From Roseibium sp. Sym1 (GTDB lineage: Bacteria > Pseudomonadota > Alphaproteobacteria > Rhizobiales > Stappiaceae): DNA of 64,000 nt. Each line of letters starts with the position of its first letter. Position 1 is the stretch's first letter. The stretch is from contig NZ_CP114786.1 of NCBI RefSeq assembly GCF_027359675.1, forward strand, positions 992,001-1,056,000, written 5' to 3'. A program made the position numbers and the translations under genes. This document shows, one piece after another, positions 9,226 through 19,584 of the stretch. The notes under the pieces were generated by a model. The model made no database searches. It was not told the DNA's origin and was given only the letters and a program-made list of their open reading frames with translations.

Positions 9226-9253
9226 AAACCCGGTCAAACGACCGGGTTTTTTG
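9226..9253 (+). terminator. Rho-independent terminator
   Basis: A perfect stem AAACCCGGTC / GACCGGGTTT with loop AAAC runs into TTTG and TTG. It probably ends the transcript of the 68-residue protein, with the repeat element in its 3' untranslated part. Confidence 0.88.
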
Positions 9254-9563
9254 TTGTCCAAATGCAAATTCCAGGCACGTTCCCCGCCAATGGTGCGGCC
9301 GCGTACCGAACGGGTGAAGCAGTCCGGGGGAACAAACACTCGCGGCCATTTACTCGCATCGGGGAAACAAATAATCCGTGTTTCTTACGAGAGAAAAATT
9401 CTCCCTTAAAAACAGTTACCTTCCCAAAAGGAACAATCTCCCCTTTATAGAAAATTTTCTTCAACTTGTTGATATTAATTATTTGTTTCGGTTCTGGAGA
9501 TAGGCTCGCCAAGTAAACCGGGGGATTGCCAGGGCGAAGCCCATCCAGGAGACATGGCGCGGC
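9254..9563 (+). other. AT-rich leader upstream of the diguanylate cyclase gene
   Basis: This 310-bp stretch becomes AT-rich from about 9365 to 9490 and must hold the promoter of the gene at 9564. No clear gene, riboswitch or operator is recognisable. AGGAG at 9547-9551 is the nearest ribosome-binding-like sequence and is rather far (about 12 nt) from the chosen start. Confidence 0.4.
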
Positions 9564-12500
9564 ATGGGAAGAGCGCAGGGGAAAAAAGAAAAAGACCGTC
9601 TGAAAGCGCTGCATGACCTTCGAATTCTCGAGGCTGAAAGCATGCCCGAAATCGAAGCGCTCGTCACGACGCTCGCGCTCCTGTTTGACGCCCCGATGGC
9701 GTTCCTGTCCTTCGTGGACAAGGACGAACTCTGGTTCAAGGCCCGGTACGGCGTCACTGCCGAGAAAACACCGCGCGACGGGTGTTTTTGCGACCAGGCG
9801 ATCCTAGCGCACGACGTGACCGTTGTCGCCGACGCCCTTAAAGACGACCGCTTTCGGACAAGCCGTCTTGTTGTTACCGGACCGAAAACGCGCTTCTATG
9901 CCGGGTATCCCCTGTCACTCGATGGCGAACATGTGCTTGGCACGCTGTGTGTTGTCGATACCCGTCCGAGAGACGTGAGCACCGAACAACTCGACCATCT
10001 GCGCCGGCTCGGGACCGTCGTTGTGGGGCTGTTGAAATCCTACCGGGCGCAGCGTCAGACCGAAGCCGCCCTTCAGGAAGCCGACTTACAGCGTCAGATC
10101 GCGCAGCGCGAAAGTGCCTTGCTCGAGGAAGTCACCCAGGTTTCCGGCGTTGGCGGCTGGGAATATCACATCGATTCCGACAAGGTCATCTGGGCCGACA
10201 AGACCCGGGAGATCCACGAGGTCGATGATGATTTCGAGCCAACTGTCGACATGGCGGTGTCTTTCTACGCGCCCGAATGCCGGCGACAAATTTTCGATGC
10301 GGTGGTCAAGGCCATCAAGGATCAGGCCGCCTGGGACCTCGAACTGCCATTCATAACCGCCAAGGGACGCGAGATATGGGTGCGCACCGCGGGCCGGCCG
10401 GTCAGCGAGAACGGCAAGACGACACGCCTGGTCGGGGCTTTTCAGGACATCACCGAGCGGAAGCACTCCGAGCAGCTTCTGCGCCAGACCGAAGCCGTTC
10501 AACGCACAACCCTTCAGACCCTGCGGGAAGGCATTCTTGTCCTGAATCGGGCGGGCCGCATTCAGTCCTTCAACGCCGCCGCCGCGACCCTGCTCGGCTT
10601 TACCCCGGCTGAGCTGAAGGGTAAGTCCGTTCAGGACCTGGCCATCCAGTGTCAGACAGAAAACGGTGCAGCGGACCCGGATCTTTTCCTTCGTGCGACA
10701 AACGCGCCGGACAAGGTCAACAACCACGTCGTGAAGCTTTTCAGGCAGGACGAGACACAACCGGTCTGGCTGCGCATTGACGCCAATTCCACAAGCAACT
10801 CGGGCCGAACAAGTGTTGATGCCGTGGTGATATCCCTGGCCGACATTTCCGAGACCAAACGGCAGGCAGAGACACTGCAGGTCATTTTCGACAACCTGCC
10901 GGGAGGTCTCGTCTACTACAATGGCGAACGCGAACTGACCGTTTGCAACAGGGATTTCAGGGACCTCCTCAATCTTCCGCAGGACTTCTACGACCGAAAG
11001 GCCGAATTGCTGGAGGTAGCTACCTTTCTGGCACGGCGCGGAGACTATGGACCGGGAAATCCGGACAAATTGGTGGAGGAGAGGTTCAAGCTCTTCAACG
11101 ACACCAAGCCGCATGTCTATGAACGCACAACGTCCGACGGCAGGTTCCTTGAAGTTCGCGGTATTCCGCTCCCCAACGGCGGTCTTATTGCAAATTTCTT
11201 CGACATTTCGGAGCGCAAGCGGATCGAACAATCCATTCGGCAATCCGAAGCCGTGCACCGTACGACGCTGGAGGCCCTCAGCGAGGGCATCCTTCTGCTC
11301 TCGCACTCCGGGGAAATCCTCTCGGCCAACCCTGCCGCAATCACATTGCTCGGCCTTTCGGACTGCAACGCAATCGGCAGCAACGTCGCCGAGATCAATG
11401 TTGCCGTTGAATGTGAGATCGAAGGGATTGGCCGCTGCGAAACACCGCTTGAACTTGCGGCGAGAGATCCGCACAGCCTGCGGAATGTCGTGGCGAAGAT
11501 GACACCGACGGATGGCCGGCGCATGCGCTGGATCAGACTGAGCGCTCAGCCGATCGACGAGGACCGGGAAATCGATCTTGACGGCGTGGTTGTCTCGCTC
11601 ACGGACATCACCGAAACGAAACAGCAGGCCGATACGCTGCAAACGATTTTCGAAAACTTTCCGGGCGGCATTGTCCACTACGACGAAAACCTCCGCGTCG
11701 CATCGGCCAACGAGGAGTTCCGGCGTCTGCTGGATTACCCGGAGGATTTCGTTGCCGGCAAGCCTTACCTTTACGACTTCTTCCGCTTCAATGCCAAGCG
11801 CGGCGACTATGGTCCCGGCGACCCGGACGACCTGGCGCAAAAGCGCTACAAGATGTACGACCTCAGCCGGCCTCAGGTTTTCGAGCGCCGCACCGCCGAA
11901 GGGCACTACATCGAGACGCGCAGCACGCCGATGCCGTCGGGCGGGGCGATCCATAACTTCTACGACATCACCGAACGCAAGCAGCTGGAAGAGCAGCTTG
12001 CCGAAAACGAACGGCAGTCCCGTCTGAAATCCGAAGAACTGGAAGCCATCCTCGCCAACATGCGGCAGGGCGTCAGCGTGTTCGACAAGGATGGACGCCT
12101 GGTCCTTTGGAACAAGCAGTATATCGACATTTTCGGCAAGCCCGAGGGTGAGGTCAAAAAGGGAGCGTCACTGATCGAGTTGATCGAGGCGGAAAAGGCA
12201 CGTGGCGAATTCGAAGGTGATGTGCACGAACATGTCGCCGACCTCGTCCTTCAGCTTTCCGCTGGCGAGGTCGTCCGCTCCAAGTTCAAGCATCCGAACG
12301 GCAAGATCATCAGCGCGGTGCACGCACCCCTGCCTGCCGGCGGCTGGATCGGCACGCATGAAGACGTCACATTGCGGGAACAGGCAGCCGAAAAGATAGA
12401 ATATGCCGCCCTGCACGACACGCTAACGGGACTTGCCAACCGGACACAGTTCAACGCCAAACTCGACGACGTTCTCGAGAAGGCCGCAAGCAGCAACACC

Positions 12501-12932
12501 TGCGGCGACCTTATGCTGCTCGACCTCGACAAGTTCAAACCCGTCAATGACACATATGGTCACGATATTGGCGACGAGTTGCTCAAGTTGGTCTCGGAGC
12601 GGTTGCGCGAATGCGTGCGGTCGTCCGATCTGGTCGCACGTCTCGGCGGTGACGAATTCGGGATTATCCTCGGCGCCACAGGATCGACGAATGCGGGCAC
12701 CGCCGAAGTTGCGGAACGTATCGTCCGGAAGCTGAAAACCCCCTTCCCGATCCAGGACCACCTGATCACGATTGGTGTCAGCGTCGGCATTTCACCGATC
12801 ACCGGGGATGTGATCGATCCCGGCTCGATCATCAAGCGTGCCGACCTCGCCCTCTATGCTGTCAAGCACAGCGGCCGAAACGGCTACAAGTTCTACGAGG
12901 AAGAGACCTTACCGAAGAAGGCGCAGGCCTAG
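9564..12932 (+). CDS. GAF/multi-PAS diguanylate cyclase (GGDEF)
   Basis: A 1122-residue cytoplasmic sensor enzyme predicted to make cyclic di-GMP from two GTP. Order: GAF domain (about 10-155), a PAS (about 185-300), then a tandem duplication of a two-PAS unit (about 305-545 and 554-800; compare AVQRTTLQTLREGIL with AVHRTTLEALSEGIL, and VIFDNLPGGLV with TIFENFPGGIV), a last PAS (about 820-930), and GGDEF (951 to the end). The active site LGGDEFG is intact, and RSSD lies five residues before it, an intact inhibitory I-site. No EAL domain and no membrane segment. The stop codon TAG is part of the terminal repeat of the next element. Confidence 0.92.
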   Translation: MGRAQGKKEKDRLKALHDLRILEAESMPEIEALVTTLALLFDAPMAFLSFVDKDELWFKARYGVTAEKTPRDGCFCDQAILAHDVTVVADALKDDRFRTSRLVVTGPKTRFYAGYPLSLDGEHVLGTLCVVDTRPRDVSTEQLDHLRRLGTVVVGLLKSYRAQRQTEAALQEADLQRQIAQRESALLEEVTQVSGVGGWEYHIDSDKVIWADKTREIHEVDDDFEPTVDMAVSFYAPECRRQIFDAVVKAIKDQAAWDLELPFITAKGREIWVRTAGRPVSENGKTTRLVGAFQDITERKHSEQLLRQTEAVQRTTLQTLREGILVLNRAGRIQSFNAAAATLLGFTPAELKGKSVQDLAIQCQTENGAADPDLFLRATNAPDKVNNHVVKLFRQDETQPVWLRIDANSTSNSGRTSVDAVVISLADISETKRQAETLQVIFDNLPGGLVYYNGERELTVCNRDFRDLLNLPQDFYDRKAELLEVATFLARRGDYGPGNPDKLVEERFKLFNDTKPHVYERTTSDGRFLEVRGIPLPNGGLIANFFDISERKRIEQSIRQSEAVHRTTLEALSEGILLLSHSGEILSANPAAITLLGLSDCNAIGSNVAEINVAVECEIEGIGRCETPLELAARDPHSLRNVVAKMTPTDGRRMRWIRLSAQPIDEDREIDLDGVVVSLTDITETKQQADTLQTIFENFPGGIVHYDENLRVASANEEFRRLLDYPEDFVAGKPYLYDFFRFNAKRGDYGPGDPDDLAQKRYKMYDLSRPQVFERRTAEGHYIETRSTPMPSGGAIHNFYDITERKQLEEQLAENERQSRLKSEELEAILANMRQGVSVFDKDGRLVLWNKQYIDIFGKPEGEVKKGASLIELIEAEKARGEFEGDVHEHVADLVLQLSAGEVVRSKFKHPNGKIISAVHAPLPAGGWIGTHEDVTLREQAAEKIEYAALHDTLTGLANRTQFNAKLDDVLEKAASSNTCGDLMLLDLDKFKPVNDTYGHDIGDELLKLVSERLRECVRSSDLVARLGGDEFGIILGATGSTNAGTAEVAERIVRKLKTPFPIQDHLITIGVSVGISPITGDVIDPGSIIKRADLALYAVKHSGRNGYKFYEEETLPKKAQA

Positions 12933-13230
12933 AGCATGTCGCGTTTATTTGAGTTCATTTGACCGAGACAATTTTGGTCACCGGCGAGGCGGTTTGCGCA
13001 CCGTGGTGTCGCCCACCACAAGGGCAAGCCAACGACGCAGGTGGCCAAAATTGTCCGGCCCATTCTAGGGCCAACACCAAGAGTTTCGCACCTATCCGGG
13101 TGGCGTGAAACGGCCCATCGTCAGCGTTGCGCCGCTTGCCCGATGCATTGCATCGCGCTGCGCGACGCGCCTTGCCGAGTGAACCGTTTTGCGCCATCAA
13201 ATGAACCCAAATAGTCGCGACATGCTCTAG
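12929..13230. repeat. Intergenic inverted-repeat element (302 bp)
   Basis: Bounded by 34-bp inverted repeats (12929-12962 and 13197-13230) matching at 31 of 34 positions, with outer sequence CTAGAGCATGTCGCG. Inside is a 16-bp imperfect stem (12967-12982 with 13040-13055) and further hairpins such as GTTTCGCACC / GGTGGCGTGAAAC. No gene. The left repeat contributes the TAG stop of the preceding gene. Most of the 381-bp gap before atpC is this element. Confidence 0.86.
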
Positions 13231-13244
13231 GCTGCTATTCCGCC

Positions 13245-13284
13245 GCGGGCAAAAGAAAACGCGGCCCGTTTCCGGACCGCGTTT
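13245..13284 (-). terminator. Rho-independent terminator of the atp operon
   Basis: On the minus strand the stem AAACGCGGTCCG / CGGGCCGCGTTT (one G-T type mismatch, short loop at 13269-13272) is followed by TTCTTTTG. It lies about 30 bp after the atpC stop codon. Confidence 0.9.
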
Positions 13285-13313
13285 CAAAATTCGATAAGTC
13301 CAGTGCGACCCGG

Positions 13314-13721
13314 TCAGACCTTGCCGAGAGCCTCTACGACATCCTTCAGCTGAGACAGGGTCATTTCCGCCTTTTGCTTGGTTTCGTCGTCCTTGGCGTC
13401 GGCCACGTCTTCCTCGGCATCCTGGATCGCCTGTTGCAGCTGTTCCTGGCTGATCTCGCCAACCGGAACAGCCTGTTCGGCCAGAACCGTCAGACCACCC
13501 GATGCGATGTCTGCAAATCCGCCGCGGACGAAATATTCGTCCCAGCTGGAAGCATCCCGGCGCACCTTCAGGATTCCCGGAAGGATCGTGGAGATGAACG
13601 GGGCATGGTCTTTCAGAACGCCAAACTCGCCTTCGGCGCCGGGTACAACGACCTCGGAAACCTGTTCGGAGAGCAGCTGGCGCTCCGGCGAGACCAACTC
13701 AAACTGGAAAAGTTCAGCCAT
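13314..13721 (-). CDS. atpC: ATP synthase F1 subunit epsilon
   Basis: A 135-residue central-stalk subunit. It begins with FQFELVSPERQLLSEQVSEVVVPGAEGEFGVLKDHAPFIS, shown here as separate conserved blocks PGAEGEFGVL and DHAPFIS of the N-terminal beta-sandwich, followed by the two-helix C-terminal domain rich in acidic residues. It is the last gene of atpHAGDC, about 97 bp after atpD, with hairpins in the gap. Confidence 0.96.
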   Translation of the reverse strand: MAELFQFELVSPERQLLSEQVSEVVVPGAEGEFGVLKDHAPFISTILPGILKVRRDASSWDEYFVRGGFADIASGGLTVLAEQAVPVGEISQEQLQQAIQDAEEDVADAKDDETKQKAEMTLSQLKDVVEALGKV

Positions 13722-13750
13722 TTGGCGTCTTCCTTGTCAGTCAAAACTCT

Positions 13751-13804
13751 GATGGCAGGGCCATCAAACTTGCAGAACACCGGGCGCCTCAAGAAGGCGC
13801 CCGG
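13751..13804 (-). other. Hairpins in the atpD-atpC intercistronic gap
   Basis: A 9-bp perfect stem (13780-13788 with 13796-13804, CCGGGCGCC / GGCGCCCGG) and a smaller stem at 13751-13765 (GATGGC / GCCATC) lie in the gap. There is no T-run, so they look like RNA processing or stability structures rather than terminators. Confidence 0.55.
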
Positions 13805-13818
13805 CCTGTTCCGGCAGA

Positions 13819-15356
<1,538 letters not shown>

Positions 15357-15362
15357 ATCACC

Positions 15363-16247
15363 CTAGAGCGCTTCAGCGCCAGAGATAATTTCAATCAGTT
15401 CCGTCGTAATCTGAGCCTGGCGCTGGCGGTTGTAGTTGATCGTCAGCTTGTCGATCATCTCGCCGGCGTTGCGGGTTGCGTTGTCCATGGCGGACATACG
15501 CGCGCCCTGCTCAGATGCAGCATTTTCCAGAAGCGCCCGGAAAATCTGAACGGAGATGTTACGTGGCAGCAGATCCGCAAGGATCTCGGTTTCTTCCGGC
15601 TCGTATTCATAGACCGCGTTGGCGCCGGCTCCGGCGTCTTCTTCCGTGGTCTCGAACTGGGCCGGGATCAGCTGCTGCTCGGTCGGCTCCTGTGCGATCA
15701 CCGACTTGAAGGTCGAATAATACAGCGTGCAGACATCGAACTCGCCATCGTCGAACATCGACATGACCTTGCGCCCGATTTCGTCCGCGTTGTTGAAGCC
15801 GACATTCTTGACGCTGCGCAGATCGATCGTCTCGATAATGTGCTGGCCGAGCTCGCGCTTCAGCGCATCATAGCCCTTCTTGCCGACACAGATGATCTTG
15901 ACCGTCTTGCCCTGCTTGATCAGGCTGCGAGCCTTTTCACGCGCCAGCTTGGCAATGTTTGTGTTGAAGCCCCCGCACAGCCCGCGTTCGGCGGTGGCAA
16001 CGAGCAGGAGATGTACCTGGTCGTTGCCCGTACCGGACATGAGCTTCGGCGCGTCGTCGCGCCCCTCGAAGGCGACCGCGAGATTGGCCAGCACCGCACC
16101 CATGCGTTCCGCATAGGGACGTGCGGCTTCCGCGGCTTCCTGAGCACGACGCAGTTTCGCCGCGGCCACCATCTGCATGGCCTTGGTGATTTTCTGCGTC
16201 GCCTTCACGGAAGCGATGCGGTTTCGTAAGTCCTTCAGGCTCGGCAT
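15363..16247 (-). CDS. atpG: ATP synthase F1 subunit gamma
   Basis: A 294-residue rotor stalk subunit. It shows the N-terminal helix [20 protein letters not shown], the conserved ERGLCGGFN segment near residue 90, and the C-terminal helix with [17 protein letters not shown] and [12 protein letters not shown]. Between atpA (33 bp upstream) and atpD in the operon. Confidence 0.98.
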   Translation of the reverse strand: MPSLKDLRNRIASVKATQKITKAMQMVAAAKLRRAQEAAEAARPYAERMGAVLANLAVAFEGRDDAPKLMSGTGNDQVHLLLVATAERGLCGGFNTNIAKLAREKARSLIKQGKTVKIICVGKKGYDALKRELGQHIIETIDLRSVKNVGFNNADEIGRKVMSMFDDGEFDVCTLYYSTFKSVIAQEPTEQQLIPAQFETTEEDAGAGANAVYEYEPEETEILADLLPRNISVQIFRALLENAASEQGARMSAMDNATRNAGEMIDKLTINYNRQRQAQITTELIEIISGAEAL

Positions 16248-16280
16248 GGCCGCCCCTGCTCCTTATCCCAGCGTGTGGTC

Positions 16281-17810
16281 TTAAGCGAAGTTCTTGGCGA
16301 ACGCGTCAACGGCAGCCTTCAGCTTGCCGGAGAGCTCGTCGTCGAGAGCCTTCTTTTCCCAGATCGCATCCAGCAGATCCTGGTGCTCACCACGCAGGAA
16401 CAGCAGCAGGCCTTCTTCGAAGTCCTTCACCCGGTTGACCGGATGCGCATCCAGATAGCCGTTCACGCCGGCATAGATGACCGCAACCTGTTCTTCGGTC
16501 TTCAGCGGCGAGAACTGCGGCTGCTTGAGCAGCTCGGTCAGGCGCGCGCCGCGGTTCAGAAGACGCTGGGTGGTGGCATCGAGGTCGGAGCCGAACTGGG
16601 CAAAGGCCGCCATTTCGCGGTACTGGGCCAGTTCACCCTTGATCGGGCCGGCAACCTGCTTCATCGCCTTGATCTGCGCGGAAGAGCCCACGCGGGACAC
16701 CGACAGGCCGACGTTCACGGCCGGGCGGATACCCTGGTAGAACAGGTCCGTTTCCAGGAAGATCTGACCGTCGGTGATCGAGATCACGTTGGTCGGAATG
16801 AAGGCGGACACGTCGTTGCCCTGAGTCTCGATAACCGGCAGAGCGGTCAGGGAGCCACGGCCGTTGTCTTCGTTCAGCTTCGCCGCGCGTTCCAGCAGAC
16901 GGGAGTGCAGGTAGAAGACGTCGCCCGGGAATGCTTCACGTCCCGGCGGACGGCGCAGAAGCAGGGACATCTGACGGTAGGCCACGGCCTGCTTGGTCAG
17001 ATCGTCATAGCCGATCACGGCGTGCATGGAATTGTCGCGGAAGAACTCGCCCATGGCGCAGCCGGCAAACGGTGCCAGGAACTGCAGCGGAGCAGCATCG
17101 GAAGCCGTCGCGGCGACAACGATGGAATATTCCAGCGCGCCGGCGTCTTCCAGGGTCTTCACGAACTGGGCAACGGTGGAGCGCTTCTGGCCGACCGCAA
17201 CATAGATGCAGTACAGCTTGGCGTCTTCGTCGTCACCGGAATGCAGCGGCTTCTGGTTCAGGAACGTGTCCAGGATGATCGCGGTCTTGCCGGTCTGGCG
17301 GTCGCCGATGACGAGTTCGCGCTGGCCGCGGCCCACCGGGATCAGGGCGTCAATCGCCTTGAGGCCGGTCGACATCGGCTCGTGCACGGACTTGCGCGGC
17401 AGAATGCCCGGTGCCTTCACGTCGACGCGGCGCTTTTCGGTGGCCTCGATCGGGCCCTTGCCGTCCAGCGGATTGCCGAGCGGGTCGACAACGCGGCCGA
17501 GCAGGCCCTTGCCGACCGGGACTTCCACGATGGCGCCGGTCCGCTTGACGGTGTCGCCCTCTTTGATGTCACGGTCGGAGCCGAAGATAACGACACCGAC
17601 GTTGTCGGATTCCAGGTTCAGGGCCATGCCCTTGATACCACCCGGGAATTCGACCATTTCACCGGCCTGGACCTTGTCCAGACCATACACACGGGCGATA
17701 CCGTCACCGACGGAGAGCACCTGACCGACTTCAGAAACTTCGGCTTCCTGGCCAAAGCTCTTGATCTGGTCCTTGAGGATTGCGGAGATTTCCGCGGCCC
17801 GAATATCCAT
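16281..17810 (-). CDS. atpA: ATP synthase F1 subunit alpha
   Basis: A 509-residue regulatory nucleotide-binding subunit. It starts [16 protein letters not shown] and has the P-loop [10 protein letters not shown] near residue 170, KRSTVAQFV, and [22 protein letters not shown] (blocks PGDVFYLHS and LLERAAK). Its start overlaps the atpH stop by one base, so the two are coupled. Confidence 0.99.
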   Translation of the reverse strand: MDIRAAEISAILKDQIKSFGQEAEVSEVGQVLSVGDGIARVYGLDKVQAGEMVEFPGGIKGMALNLESDNVGVVIFGSDRDIKEGDTVKRTGAIVEVPVGKGLLGRVVDPLGNPLDGKGPIEATEKRRVDVKAPGILPRKSVHEPMSTGLKAIDALIPVGRGQRELVIGDRQTGKTAIILDTFLNQKPLHSGDDEDAKLYCIYVAVGQKRSTVAQFVKTLEDAGALEYSIVVAATASDAAPLQFLAPFAGCAMGEFFRDNSMHAVIGYDDLTKQAVAYRQMSLLLRRPPGREAFPGDVFYLHSRLLERAAKLNEDNGRGSLTALPVIETQGNDVSAFIPTNVISITDGQIFLETDLFYQGIRPAVNVGLSVSRVGSSAQIKAMKQVAGPIKGELAQYREMAAFAQFGSDLDATTQRLLNRGARLTELLKQPQFSPLKTEEQVAVIYAGVNGYLDAHPVNRVKDFEEGLLLFLRGEHQDLLDAIWEKKALDDELSGKLKAAVDAFAKNFA

Positions 17811-18370
17811 CAGCCGACCTCTTTCATCGCGAACTTGAGTGAATTGAGCTTGGTACGCAGCGAGGTGTCGATCATGCGGGACCCGACCTTGACCACGAGG
17901 CCACCGATCAGGGCAGGATCGACATTCGCTACGATGTTTACGGATTTGCCCGTGGAAGCGGCAAGCGCTTCTTTCAGGGCGGCGACATGTTCGTCGGACA
18001 GGGCGGCTGCGGAGGTTACCTCAGCCGTTTCCTCGCCCCGCTTTTCAGCCAGCAGGGCCCGGAACGCCTTGATCATGCCGGGAAGAACGAAGAGGCGCCG
18101 GTTGCGGGCGGCCAGCTTCACGAAATTTGCGGCAAGGCCTTTGATGCCAGCCTTGTCGAGAAGTGCGGAAAGCGCTGCAAGCTGCTCCTCCACACTGAAT
18201 ACCGGGCTTTTCACCAGACGGACGAGATCTTCGCTCTCGGCAAGCATGCCTTCGAAAGCTGTCAGATCCCGTTCCACATCAGCCGTTGCACCTTCGGCCT
18301 CTGCGAGGTCGAGAAGGGCGGCCGCATAACGCTGTGCCACGCCGGATACGAGAGATACGTTGTCAGTCAC
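17810..18370 (-). CDS. atpH: ATP synthase F1 subunit delta
   Basis: A 186-residue peripheral-stalk subunit linking F1 to the b subunits. Typical features: N-terminal [17 protein letters not shown], the helical first domain, and the C-terminal block [20 protein letters not shown]. First gene of the operon; the Fo genes (atpB, E, F) are not here, as is usual for alphaproteobacteria, where they form a separate operon. Confidence 0.97.
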   Translation of the reverse strand: MTDNVSLVSGVAQRYAAALLDLAEAEGATADVERDLTAFEGMLAESEDLVRLVKSPVFSVEEQLAALSALLDKAGIKGLAANFVKLAARNRRLFVLPGMIKAFRALLAEKRGEETAEVTSAAALSDEHVAALKEALAASTGKSVNIVANVDPALIGGLVVKVGSRMIDTSLRTKLNSLKFAMKEVG

Positions 18371-18688
18371 CAGGTCCGTGCTCTCTGACTTTTTTCATGC
18401 CCGCAAGACGGCCAGCGTCCGCAAAGCATTGAAAAAATGAATGATTTCAAGGTCAGAAGGTATGACGGTTAAACCGCTGCCCCCAAAGCCGCGCCTCAAT
18501 TAGCACAGGGTTTCCCAGTGTGCAACTTCACCTAAAGACTGTTCTTGCCGATTCCTCGGTGTTTTTTGCGGGGCGCCCGTAAAAAGCGTTTCCAATCAAT
18601 GTTTCAGCACCGGTCTTAACCTTTAGACGGTTTTGCCCGAAGCGGCCAAAACGGACCGTATAAGCCGTTTTCGCCCCTTCGCCAGCCG
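18371..18688. other. Leader/promoter region upstream of atpH; nothing else recognised
   Basis: This 318-bp gap lies between the start of atpH and the stop of the DUF1428 gene. It should hold the atp operon promoter. No gene, RNA or repeat was recognised in it. Confidence 0.4.
18497..18525 (-). promoter_or_regulatory. Candidate promoter of the atpHAGDC operon
   Basis: On the minus strand TTGCAC (18525-18520) and TAATTG (18502-18497) are spaced by 17 bp, about 130 bp upstream of the atpH start. Each hexamer matches the sigma-70 consensus at about four positions. Weak evidence. Confidence 0.3.
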
Positions 18689-19048
18689 TCAGTATTGTAT
18701 GAGCGGCTCGAAACCTCCGAAGATCATGCGCTTCAAACTGAAGACCTCGCCGGCATTCGGCATGGCCTCTTGCCAGCGCGGATCGCTCTCCATCGTCGCC
18801 ATGCATGCGTCCGCCGTCTCCTTGTCCGGCCAGACAATCCAGGAGAAGACCACCGTCTCGTCCGGTTCCTTCCTGACCGCGATGGGAAAAGATGTCACCT
18901 CGCCATCCGGCACGTCGGTGCCCCATCCTTCACAGCAGCTGAGTGCGCCATATTCCCTGAACAGGGCCCAGGACCGCTCCGCGATCTCCCTGTAGTCATC
19001 CTTTTTCGCCGTCTTCACCGGCGCCAGGAACCCCTGCACATATGTCAT
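18689..19048 (-). CDS. DUF1428 family protein
   Basis: A 119-residue protein starting MTYVQGFLAPV. The ATG at 19048 has a good GGGGAAG site upstream, whereas the longer frame upstream has no such signal. Family-like blocks: FREYGALSCCEGWGTDVPDGEVTSF (as EYGALSCCEGWG and DVPDGEVTSF), VVFSWIVWPDKETADAC and FSLKRMIFGGFEPL. This dimeric ferredoxin-like fold family has no established function. It stands alone; the region upstream holds a repeat element. Confidence 0.88.
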   Translation of the reverse strand: MTYVQGFLAPVKTAKKDDYREIAERSWALFREYGALSCCEGWGTDVPDGEVTSFPIAVRKEPDETVVFSWIVWPDKETADACMATMESDPRWQEAMPNAGEVFSLKRMIFGGFEPLIQY

Positions 19049-19200
19049 CGTCTTCCCCTCCCAGGTGACGGGCACCACGAGCGTGCCACAGGGCAGGGTT
19101 GAGGGCAACGCGGCAGCGCAATCGAAATAGTCTGGACGCAAAGCCTTTTCAGGTGCGGTGGGGTTCCGGCTTTTGTGAAAGTTTTCCCTCGTCATTGCTG

Positions 19201-19530
19201 GGCTTGACCCACTGCTGTCCGGTTTAACTCGGCTCAGTTACAACAGGTCATTGATTCATTGTTGATATTTACGCTTCTCCTCGTCCGGGACACGCAGTGC
19301 CTTACCACTTGCACCCCTCTCCCCCCTGGAGGGGAGATGTCCGGGAACCGGACAGAGGGGGGGCGCAGCGGTTCCTCGTATTCGGAAAAGGCCTTGTATG
19401 CTGAGAGGTTGAGCCCCCCCTCTGTCTCCTATCGGAGACATCTCCCCCTCCAGGGGGGAGACTGGAACAAGCGGCATAGCCTGATTGTGGTCAGAGGTTC
19501 CTGCTTAACCGGACAGCAGTGGGTCAAGCC
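19201..19530. repeat. Intergenic inverted-repeat element with nested palindromes (330 bp)
   Basis: Bounded by 24 perfectly matched inverted bases (26-bp ends, 19201-19226 and 19505-19530, GGCTTGACCCACTGCTGTCC outward). Inside are two oppositely oriented copies of a C/G-rich repeat (about 19313-19362 and 19411-19460, sharing CCCCTCCAGGGGGGAG-like and GACAGAGGGGGG-like parts). The rest of the 536-bp gap up to priA holds no recognised gene. It may be a non-autonomous (MITE-like) element that later gained the inner repeat. Confidence 0.82.
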
Positions 19531-19584
19531 ATGGGATGACGACGCTGTATGGTTCACGCTCTGAAGCAACCGCGGAAAGGACCC

